Of a stretch of DNA of 64,000 nt, positions 46,895 to 54,417 are shown in pieces. The first letter of the stretch is position 1. Each line of letters starts with the position of its first letter. The notes under the pieces were generated by a model. The model saw only the letters and a program-made list of their open reading frames with translations, made no database searches and had not been told where the DNA came from. Source of the stretch: JAMXLO01 sp963726125 (GTDB lineage Bacteria > Pseudomonadota > Alphaproteobacteria > Acetobacterales > Acetobacteraceae); NCBI GenBank assembly GCA_963726125.1, contig CAVSBG010000009.1, forward strand, positions 1 through 64,000. The letters are read 5' to 3'. The position numbers and the translations under genes were made by a program.

Positions 46895-47386
46895 TCAGAA
46901 GATGCCGCCGGCCAGGCCGGCGGCGAAGGCTGAACCGAGTTCCTCGCAGCGGCTGAGTTCGGCACCTGGAACCTGCTTCCGCGCCAGGATCGCCTCCGCG
47001 GTCTGCGCGTGCGTGCATACGATCAGAGGGGCGGCGATCGAGCGCAGGCGCCAACCGGTGGTGATACGCGCGATCTGGCGCGCGGCGTTCTGCCCGTCGC
47101 TGCCGGCACAGATCAGCGCCGCGTAGGGGCGGCCGTTGACGCGGTCCAGCGCCACGTAATAGGCGCGATCGAAGAAGTCCTTCATCCGGCCTGACAGTGC
47201 CGCGAGGTTCTCCGGCGCTGCGAAGATATACCCTTCGGCCGCAAGGAGATCCCCACCGTCCGCCTCGGCAGCGGTCAGCAGGCGCGTTGCGACCTCTGGT
47301 TCATTGCGGGCGCCGCGTGCGGCTGCCTCCGCCATCTGACGGGTTCCGCCGGTCAGCGAGTGATACACGATCAGGAGCGTCTTCAC
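46895..47386 (-). CDS. Flavodoxin-like NAD(P)H-dependent reductase
   Basis: 163 residues. KTLLIVYHSLTGGTRQMAEA is the FMN phosphate-binding loop; GYIFAAPENLAALSGRMKDF and FDRAYYVALDRVNGRPYAAL are typical of the NADPH-dependent FMN reductase/flavodoxin_2-like group. Starts with GTG at 47386. It is divergent from the UGSC partner gene with about 60 bp between, so the two may share control; a redox link with the selenoprotein is possible but unproved. Confidence 0.75.
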   Translation of the reverse strand: MKTLLIVYHSLTGGTRQMAEAAARGARNEPEVATRLLTAAEADGGDLLAAEGYIFAAPENLAALSGRMKDFFDRAYYVALDRVNGRPYAALICAGSDGQNAARQIARITTGWRLRSIAAPLIVCTHAQTAEAILARKQVPGAELSRCEELGSAFAAGLAGGIF

Positions 47387-47447
47387 CGGATGCCGAGTGT
47401 AGCCCTCCCTTGCTGTCCGCCGCGAGCGGGGTGATCCTGCCTGCGCC

Positions 47448-48503
47448 ATGCAGCTCGCATCGAAGACCTACGACCTGGACGATTTTGGGGCGGTGCAGGA
47501 GTTGTACCACAGCAACGGTTGGACTGACGGCTTGCCGATCGTGCCACCGACGCGCGAGGCTGTGGCGGGGTGCCTGGAGTGGGCGATGATGGCGCCCGGG
47601 CAGCTGGTTGGCATCGAACCGGTGCGCGGGATGGCGGTCACTGCGGAGAAGCTAGCGATCAACGCGGTAATGGCGGGCTGCCTGCCGATGCATTTCCCGG
47701 TTGTGCTGACGGCGTTTGCGGCGATGTTGCAGGAGGATTTCCTGTTGCATGGCGCCACCGCGTCGACCGGCGGCTGTGCCGTGCTCATCGTGCTGAACGG
47801 ACCGATTCGGCGCGAGATCGGCGCGGTCGGGACGTTCAACGCACTTGGCAATAGCGATCGCGCGACCTCGGTGATCGGGCGTGCCATCCGGCTTGCGCTG
47901 ATCAATGTGCTGGAGGTGCGGCCTGGCGGGATCGACCGCTCTACCATCGGCCATCCGGGCAAGTTCAGCTTCTGCGTCGCCGAGGATGAGGAGGACTCCG
48001 CGTGGCTGCCGTTGCACGCGCAGCGCGGACAGCCCGCGGAAGTGTCTGCCGTCACGGTGATGGCGGCCGGCGCACCGCGGCAGATCATGAACGAGTGGAC
48101 GACGGAGCCGGAGGAGATTCTTGAAACCTTCGCCGCGGAGATGCGAGCCAACATGCGGCATTATTCGATCTGGGGTGGCAACTATGCCCTCATCGTTCCG
48201 AAGCAGTTGCGCGAGCACCTGCAAGCGGCGGGCTGGAGCAAGACAGACGTCGCCGCGTTCATCCACGCCCGCGCACGCATCCACCGCCGGGAGTGGGCCG
48301 AGTGCGGCAAGGGCTCGGTGGTGCGCGATCGCGGCGATACCGAGTATGCGGCGCTGGATGCCCCGGATCAGCTACTGGTTGTCGCTGCGGGTGGTCCCGC
48401 GGGAGGATTCGGAGCGGTGATCCCACCTTGGCTCGGCACCAAGAGCCGCGCCGTCACGCTGGCCATCGGCGTCTGCGTTGACTGCGGGCCGCCGCCGGGT
48501 TGA
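47448..48503 (+). CDS. Conserved protein paired with UGSC selenoprotein
   Basis: 351 residues. YHSNGWTDGLPIVPPTREAV, VMAGCLPMHFPVVLTAFAAM, LNGPIRREIGAVGTFNALGN, IGHPGKFSFCVAEDEEDSAW and a C-terminal GVCVDCG. From memory, this WTDGLPxVPPT family of unnamed proteins is found next to or fused with UGSC domains. Several conserved Cys (in AGCLP, FSFC and the CVDC pair) could take part in redox chemistry. No signal peptide. The TGA overlaps a TTG that could start the next frame, so translation is probably coupled. Confidence 0.6.
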   Translation: MQLASKTYDLDDFGAVQELYHSNGWTDGLPIVPPTREAVAGCLEWAMMAPGQLVGIEPVRGMAVTAEKLAINAVMAGCLPMHFPVVLTAFAAMLQEDFLLHGATASTGGCAVLIVLNGPIRREIGAVGTFNALGNSDRATSVIGRAIRLALINVLEVRPGGIDRSTIGHPGKFSFCVAEDEEDSAWLPLHAQRGQPAEVSAVTVMAAGAPRQIMNEWTTEPEEILETFAAEMRANMRHYSIWGGNYALIVPKQLREHLQAAGWSKTDVAAFIHARARIHRREWAECGKGSVVRDRGDTEYAALDAPDQLLVVAAGGPAGGFGAVIPPWLGTKSRAVTLAIGVCVDCGPPPG

Positions 48504-48511
48504 ACTGGCGG

Positions 48512-49033
48512 ATGGTGTTTCAGGTGCTGGATCCCACCAATGAGTCCGCGCCGCCGATTGGGCAGCCGGCGCCGCGTTCTGCGTCGCTGGTTGGTAGGAC
48601 GGTGGGGATCATCTCCAATGGCAAGGAGGGCACGAAGGGCTTCTTCGCGCATCTCGACGGAATGCTGCGCGCGGAGTTCGGCGTTGCTGAGGTCGTGCTG
48701 CGCACCAAGTCCAACTTCAGCGCGCCGGCGGATCGCGACATCGTCGACGAGATCGCGCGCTGGCACGCCGTCGTCACCGGGATCGGCGACTGAGGCAGCT
48801 GCTCGTCGTGCAGTCTGCATGACTCCGTCACCGCTGAGCGTCTTGGCATCCCGGCGATGGCCGTGATGACCACGCGGTTCGTCAGCGCCGCCGAACTGAT
48901 GGCGCGGGTGCTTGGATTTCCTGGTTATGCATTCGCGGTGATCCCGCATCCGATCAGCAGCGCCGGAGATGTTGAGTTGCGGGCGATGGCAGTCGTGGCG
49001 ATGGAGCAGGCGAGTCGGCAATTGCGATCATAG
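48512..49033 (+). CDS. UGSC-family selenoprotein (in-frame TGA = selenocysteine)
   Basis: The frame from ATG 48512 (MVFQVLDPTNESAPP) gives LVGRTVGIISNGKEGTKGFF, then VVLRTKSNFSAPADRDIVDE and AVVTGIGD up to a TGA at 48791-48793. The same frame continues GSCSSCSLHDSVTAERLGIP, AMAVMTTRFVSAAELM, FAVIPHPI to TAG at 49031-49033. The stop therefore falls exactly at U of the motif UGSC, residue 94 of 173, as in the UGSC family of (seleno)proteins. U-G-S-C is a thioredoxin-like UxxC redox motif. A SECIS-like hairpin starts 11 nt after the TGA. TTG at 48500 is an alternative start overlapping the partner's stop. Needs SelA/B/C elsewhere in the genome; none is in this window. Confidence 0.88.
48805..48823 (+). 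promoter_or_regulatory. Bacterial SECIS element
   Basis: GTCGTGC pairs with GCATGAC (7 bp, one G-U) around the loop AGTCT. The loop GU is 20-21 nt after the TGA, the same distance as in the E. coli fdhF SECIS. The core TGCAGTCTGCA is nearly identical to fdhF TGCAGGTCTGCA. This is the site SelB would recognise to insert selenocysteine. Not tested by covariance model. Confidence 0.85.
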
Positions 49034-49120
49034 CTAGTCCCGGATGTGAAGCGTTGCGTGCCGTGCCGCCGCGGCGCCACCCGCTAATACCAAGCGCCAA
49101 ACTGAATGACTCTCCAACCC

Positions 49121-49215
49121 CGTCATGGCCGCACTTGACCCGGTCATCTCGACCCGGACCTACTTTACGAACGATGCAGTCCCATCAGCAACCATCAGAT
49201 GGACATGCCCGGGCT
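49121..49215 (+). repeat. Intergenic palindromic repeat, copy 2
   Basis: Begins CCCCGTCATGGCCGCACTTG and ends near GGACATGCCCGGGCTTGG. It shares an ordered set of blocks with the copies at 32383 and 49278. It lies after the selenoprotein gene. Confidence 0.6.
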
Positions 49216-49277
49216 TGGAGAGTCGGCTTCAGCGACGTTTGGTATCAGTACCAGCCGCCGAAAATACCGAACTCTTG

Positions 49278-49400
49278 GCCCCCGTCGTGGCCGGGATTGA
49301 CGCGGCCATCGGCTACTCGCAACCAATTGCGAACGATGCAATCCCAGTCAGCAACCATCCGATGAAGATGACCGGGTCAAGCCATGTCATGACGGGGTCG
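49278..49400 (+). repeat. Intergenic palindromic repeat, copy 3
   Basis: Runs from CCCCCGTCGTGGCCGGGATT to CATGTCATGACGGGG; the ends are inverted versions of each other (GTCGTGGCC../..CATGACGG, with GACGCGGCC and CCGGGTCAAG inside). It is the best-preserved unit of the family in this window. Confidence 0.6.
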
Positions 49401-49857
49401 AATCGTTGCGTGGGTACGTCAACTGCAAGGGCGGTTGGAAGTGTAGAGAAGGAGATCTCGCGCAAGCTGGACCCGGCGAAGCAGGCGGCTCATCGGAGCT
49501 ATGAAGCCTGCTGAATCGACGCGGAGATGAAGCGGTGAGGTCGCTGATGCGGTGCTCGAGCTGCTGTGCGAGCGTGGTGCTGAGCGAAGGATCCGGTGGC
49601 GATACGCAGAGCAGCGGGGGGACGGCTGAACTGACGGCGCGATCGATTTGAGAGGGCAACAGCGCATGTTGGAGTGCTGGTGGTGAATGCGCGAGATCAT
49701 GCTGCTGATGGCGATCGAGGCGATGTATGTGGAAAGCGGCTGATCATGTATTCTGGACAACGCGGTATCCTGCGAAGCTGGTGCGCGAGGCTGGCGCGGT
49801 CGGTGCGGTCCGATGCTTGGGAGATGTGGAAAATAACCTGCTTCAAGGAGCGGAATT
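49401..49857. other. Intergenic, no gene recognised
   Basis: About 450 bp. Short open frames exist on both strands but none has a recognisable domain or a good start. It may hold eroded coding sequence. Confidence 0.4.
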
Positions 49858-50640
49858 TCACCACTTCTCGACCCAGGGTCGTAGTACGACCTCAAACGCC
49901 CAGGTCGACCGATGCTGGCGGTGTAGCTGCAGGTAGGTTTCGGCGATGCAATCCGGATCGGCCATGTTGTCGTCGATGGTCGTTCCCGCCCGTCGGTGGG
50001 CGCGGGTGCCATCTTCTTGCGTCCAGCCAATAGCGGCGTCAATTGGCACGTTCGCCACATGAATACCTTGCGGCATCAGCTCCCTCGCCATGCTTTGCGC
50101 GAGGCCGGATTTGGCATGGCATGCCATTGCAAAGGCACTGCTCAATGGAAAGCCCTTGAGCGCTGCGCTTGCATTCGTGAAGATGACCGTTCCTCTCGCG
50201 CCATTTGCGCTCGGTTCGTTCTCGCGCATGAGCCGGGCTGCCTGCTGAGCCACCAGGAACGCGCTGAACGCCGAGTTCCGAAGTGTGTCGAACACCATGC
50301 CTGGGTCGGCTTCGGCAATCGACTTGCCAAAGATGCCGGGAACCCGCCCATCGATGTTATGCACGACCAACGTCGGAGGCCCGAGGTCTCGAACAACGTG
50401 CTCAAACAGCAGCGCCACGGAAGCTGGCTCACTTGCGTCGCAAGTGTATCGACGCACCCCGTGGGTTGTCTCCAAGTTCTCCAGGACCGGTTTGTCTGGG
50501 TTTCTGGCCGCGACCGCGACCAACATGCCGTGCTTTGCGAACAGCCGCGCGCAACTGGAGCTGATGCCGGGGCCGCCCCCGACGATCAGCGCAACGTCTG
50601 TTCCGGACTCCGGACTGTCGCTCGTGCCAGTTGCAGTCAT
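49858..50640 (-). CDS. Atypical short-chain dehydrogenase lacking the catalytic Tyr
   Basis: 260 residues. DVALIVGGGPGISSSCARLF is the NAD(P)-binding glycine motif, PTLVVHNIDGR stands for the NNAG region, TVIFTNASAALKGFPLSSAF holds the Ser. Where SDRs have YxxxK this protein has ACHAK, so Lys is kept and Tyr is replaced. AQSMARELMPQGIHVANVPI then DAAIG is typical of a subgroup of SDRs with the same loss. Whether it is a reductase is unclear. ATG at 50640 preceded by GGGAG. No clear operon partner. Confidence 0.75.
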   Translation of the reverse strand: MTATGTSDSPESGTDVALIVGGGPGISSSCARLFAKHGMLVAVAARNPDKPVLENLETTHGVRRYTCDASEPASVALLFEHVVRDLGPPTLVVHNIDGRVPGIFGKSIAEADPGMVFDTLRNSAFSAFLVAQQAARLMRENEPSANGARGTVIFTNASAALKGFPLSSAFAMACHAKSGLAQSMARELMPQGIHVANVPIDAAIGWTQEDGTRAHRRAGTTIDDNMADPDCIAETYLQLHRQHRSTWAFEVVLRPWVEKW

Positions 50641-50854
50641 GTGTCGTGCTCCCATGCGGCGTTGGGGAAATGATGTTGACGGTCACTGGATGATTTGCGC
50701 TCAGGCGTCGCGACATGGCGGGCGGCAGACTGACTTGATTGCCCCAGTCGCGCTTGGAATTTCCAGCTGAGTCTCAGCATCGCAAGGCCGCGCGTCCAGC
50801 CGCGCAAGAGGCAGTAGGCGTGGCCGGCGAGCCCAATGACCCGCCGGCCCGCGG

Positions 50855-51682
50855 TCAGGCGCTCGGTGGGAAGAATACCAGGGCACGAACCTCGATGCTC
50901 TCCCTGGGCGGGGCATCTGCGGGCGCCAGCGGATTCTCGAACGAGGTATGGAACGACAGCCTGGCCCGCCCATCGTTGGCACTGTCATGGACGCGGATCA
51001 GGATCACTTCGTCGGGTTGCTGCTCGGAGAAGTAATACCAACGGTGTCCCGGCTTGAACTCGACCGACGATGTTTCGCCACGGACATGCTGATAGACGAG
51101 GTCGCTGGCGATCAGGTCGTCGTCGGTGAAGCTTCGCGCGTCACATAGCGCGAGCGGGGAGTCCAGCACCGGCCCACGGATCGGCCGCCAGACGTTGACG
51201 ATGCCGAACCGGTGGTCAAGCAGCTCTTCGGCCTCGGCTCCCATATGGTCGCGCACCCGTCGCGGCGCCGAATTGACGGTGTGGTCATTGTGCACCCTGC
51301 GGGACGGCTGAGGAAGGTCGCCGCGTCCTCCGTTGCGCACGTTGTGGTCGAACACCACGACGCGCGAGGCACCGAGCGTATCGCGCAGCAGGCGTTCGAC
51401 TTCCGGGTAGTAGACGGACTTGATCTGGTCGGCGTCATAGAAGTCTCGGACAGCAGTCGGCGCCGTGATCAGCGAGAAACCATTGCGGTCCAAGGTAAAC
51501 TCTGGCTCACGACCTCGCGCGTCCTCGATCAGCACGGTGTGCGGGTCGTCGATGCCGTTCCATTCCGCCATGCCAGGTGGAGGTTCCATCGCGTAGCGTG
51601 CAGGCTTTTCTGCCGTGCGTATCAGATAATGCAGTTCGGCCGTGGTCGTCTGCTGGCGCGGCTGGGCGATATCAAGCGGCAT
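50855..51682 (-). CDS. CmcJ/NvfI-family non-heme iron oxygenase-like protein
   Basis: 275 residues. ELHYLIRTAEKPARYAMEPP at the start, VVVFDHNVRNGG, then RRVHNDHTVNSAPRRV (the His-x-Asp facial-triad motif) and FGIVNVWRPIRGPVLDSPLA followed by LCDARSF match the CmcJ/AsaB/GliJ-type family. YYFSEQQPDEVILIRVHDSA provides the distal region. Members hydroxylate or otherwise modify small metabolites, including in fungal and actinobacterial secondary metabolism. It stands alone here, so the substrate is unknown. ATG at 51682 has AGGAG at good spacing. Confidence 0.8.
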   Translation of the reverse strand: MPLDIAQPRQQTTTAELHYLIRTAEKPARYAMEPPPGMAEWNGIDDPHTVLIEDARGREPEFTLDRNGFSLITAPTAVRDFYDADQIKSVYYPEVERLLRDTLGASRVVVFDHNVRNGGRGDLPQPSRRVHNDHTVNSAPRRVRDHMGAEAEELLDHRFGIVNVWRPIRGPVLDSPLALCDARSFTDDDLIASDLVYQHVRGETSSVEFKPGHRWYYFSEQQPDEVILIRVHDSANDGRARLSFHTSFENPLAPADAPPRESIEVRALVFFPPSA

Positions 51683-51847
51683 GGTCGTGATCTCCTGGTG
51701 AAAGCTGGACAATCAGATGACCATCATCAGGCTAGCGGCAAACGACATGTTATCAGGCGTGGCATGACGGAATGTCATCCGGTCGGACGACCCGGGTCTT
51801 TAGCTGCGGTCGCCTCGCGACGACAGGCAGTCATCCAGACAGGCCAT

Positions 51848-53041
51848 TCACAGCAAGCCGAGATCTTTCGGCTGCACGGATGCAAAGATACGTTGCAGGC
51901 CGGTTTGATCCAGGCCGTACATCCGCCGGAAGAGACCGCCGAACAGTGCACGGTAATCGGTCAGCACTGGATAGTCACGGTTTTGAAACAGATGTGCCTG
52001 ATCGACTGCCACTTGCTCGCCGGCAATCCGCCCGCCCCTGATGCCGCCGCCCAAGACCCAATAGACACTGCCGTGCCCGTGATCTGTGCCGCGGTTGCCG
52101 TTCTCGCGGAAGGTGCGACCGAATTCGGAAATCACGACCACGACGGTTTGGTTCCATTTGGAACCAATCTCCTCCGCGAAACCTGCCAGTCCGCGGCCGA
52201 GTTCGCCGATCCGGTCGGCGAGGTAACCAGTCGCCGCGCCCTGATTGACGTGAGTATCCCAGCCGCCGACATCGACGAACCCCACATTGAACTGAGCCTT
52301 CATCAATTGCCCAATGCGCCGCGCCGATAGCTCGAACCCCTTCGGGGATACCGCGCCTCGATTTGCTTCCAGCATATGATCCGTGATCGCATGATAGACA
52401 TCGTCTCGGACATGGAAGCCTTCCTGGACGGAAGCGGCGAACGGCGTCCCATTATACATCGTACCGATCAGGCTTGCCTGCCGCGCGTCGATCGCCGGCT
52501 TGCCGACGTTGTTGATGGCGATGTTGGGGATGGCGTCACTTCCCTGGAACGTCAGCGGCAACTGATCGGTGAAGGCGATCGGCAGAGTTTGCGTGATCGT
52601 TTTGACCAAGCGTGCCATGAAGCCGGACCGATAATCGCGGCGCCCTTTCACATCCTGACCAAGTTCGATGGTATCCTGCGTCTCAAAGTGACTGCGGGTC
52701 ATATCGTCAGTCCCTGCGAATGGGACGAAAGCCACCTGGCCCTTCCTGAACAGCGGAAGGACCGTATCGCGCAATGCCGGATGCAGGCCCCAATCGGCGT
52801 CGAGTGACAGCGCGGCGGTCGTTACCACAGGATCCGGCCTGGCGATCGCGAGAGACGGTCGCGACGCATGATAGAAATCGCTGCGGACAGGGATGACGAT
52901 GTTGGCGGCATCGTACGCACCGCGCAGGAACACAACGAGCAGGCGGGCATCGGTCGCCGGCGCTGCCCAGAGATGCCCCGCCGCAGTCATTGGCGCGAGT
53001 GTCGCGAAGCCAGCGATAAGTCCACGACGAGTGAGGCGCAT
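51848..53041 (-). CDS. DUF1501 Tat-exported protein
   Basis: 397 residues. Tat signal peptide: MRLTRRGLIAGFATLAPMTA to LWAAPA. The mature part has LLVVFLRGAYDAANIVIPVR, HPALRDTVLPLFRKGQVAFV, GFVDVGGWDTHVNQGAATGY, VVVISEFGRTFRENGNRGTD and HGHGSVYWVLG, all DUF1501 hallmarks (alkaline-phosphatase-like fold). It is always paired with DUF1800; function unproved. ATG 53041 with GGAGGGAACG upstream, 23 bp after the DUF1800 stop. Confidence 0.9.
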   Translation of the reverse strand: MRLTRRGLIAGFATLAPMTAAGHLWAAPATDARLLVVFLRGAYDAANIVIPVRSDFYHASRPSLAIARPDPVVTTAALSLDADWGLHPALRDTVLPLFRKGQVAFVPFAGTDDMTRSHFETQDTIELGQDVKGRRDYRSGFMARLVKTITQTLPIAFTDQLPLTFQGSDAIPNIAINNVGKPAIDARQASLIGTMYNGTPFAASVQEGFHVRDDVYHAITDHMLEANRGAVSPKGFELSARRIGQLMKAQFNVGFVDVGGWDTHVNQGAATGYLADRIGELGRGLAGFAEEIGSKWNQTVVVVISEFGRTFRENGNRGTDHGHGSVYWVLGGGIRGGRIAGEQVAVDQAHLFQNRDYPVLTDYRALFGGLFRRMYGLDQTGLQRIFASVQPKDLGLL

Positions 53042-53064
53042 TGTCGTTCCCTCCTGTCTGTCGG

Positions 53065-54417
53065 TCACCGCATGAATTCGGGGGAGGACAGGAAAAGCGT
53101 GTTCCAGTCCTGCGGCGACGTCGCCTGGTCCAACGCCGCGCGCGTCTGTTCGGAAAGTCCCGATTGCAAAACGTCGAAATACAGGCCGTTTTGAAGCAGC
53201 GGAAACGCCGGCTCCTCAACAACGTTCGGTCCTGGGGCTTTGAACAGCCCCGCGGAATTCGAACCGATCTGACGGGCGATTTCGAATCGCGTCATCATTT
53301 GGCCCGATGAGTCCCAGGCCGAGGAGACCATCGCGTAGCCATCCGGCGTCTGATGATTGTAGAGACCCTCGGCCAGGCGGTTGAACCAATTCTGTATCGG
53401 CGCGGTGTTCACGATCACCTTGTCATCGTAGGCGAGGCGTATTGCGGAAAGTATGTAACGGACGGGATCCTTGAAGCGGGTTCCCTGGGCGGCAGCGAAT
53501 TCGGGCGAGTGAAACAGCGTGTCGAGAACGCCGGCGATGTCGCCCTGCGTTTTCAGGAACGTCTGGGTCATGGCATCAATCAGCGGCTTGGGGGGATCAT
53601 CCGAGACGAAGTAAATCGCGATTTGATGGGATATGTGCTGCGCCGTCGCGGGATTGGCGCACAGGGCGTCCACGGCCTGCTCGATCTCTGCGAAGCCGCT
53701 TGCCCTGATGGTCTTTCCCAGAAAGACCTTGTCACCGAAATCGTGCCGCGCCGGATTGAATTCGAACAACCCCTCACGGACGAGCAGCGGCTGCCATTCG
53801 GGCTTGAGTTTGGGACTTCCCTGTTTGGTGTCGATGCCGGCACCTGTCAGGATCCGGGCAAGCTCCTCGACGTCCTTCTGGGTATAGCCGGAGCCGACAC
53901 CCATGGTGTGCAGCTCCATGATCTCGCGCGCATAGTTCTCGTTGATGTGGCCGGCGGCGTTATCGGCGTTGTCGAGGAATCGCAGCATGGCCGGATGACG
54001 CAGCGTGGCCATCAGTAGATCGCGGAAATGGCCTAGCGCATGTTTGCGGATCGCGTTTCGCTCGTAGTCACCGACCAGCAGGCGCAGATTGGCTTTGTAT
54101 TGATGGACGCTGAAGTGATTGAACCAGAACCACGTCATCCGTTCCCGGAGCTGGTCTGGCGAGTAAAGGGCACGCAGGATGCTGGCGGTTGCGGCCTGCC
54201 GTGCGATGTCGCTCATGCCGTCCTGCACGGTCTTTTGCGCCGCTGCGCGCTGGTCTGGATCGGTCATTTCATTGGCTACGCGCGCCACGGCGTCGAAGTC
54301 AGCTGCAAGGTCGATGGCTGATCGCTTGCTGACGATAAGTGTGTCGATCTGTTGCTGCGCGGCCTTCGGCAGACGATCCTCGGGTGGAGGATGCAGTTGG
54401 GATTGGAGACTGGCGCG
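53065..54417 (-). pseudogene. DUF1800 gene, 3' part (split by IS66-family element)
   Basis: In frame from about 54417: SLQSQLHPPPEDRLPKAAQQ, RERMTWFWFNHFSVHQYKAN (diagnostic WFWFNHF), LRFLDNADNAAGHINENYAR, EIMELHTMGVGSGYTQKDV, and YFVSDDPPKPLIDAM to the stop at 53065. This is the main body of a DUF1800 protein; its first ~65 codons lie on the far side of the IS (56130-56322). The original junction was probably KWRASLQSQL, so the insertion disrupts the N-terminal region. No usable signal peptide remains on this part. Confidence 0.85.

Noticed and set aside
45313..46965. A 550-codon minus-strand frame
   Set aside because: Only 45313-46005 and the VapC-like part look like protein; the rest is antisense to the Gly-rich gene and has repetitive Ala/Pro/Thr composition.
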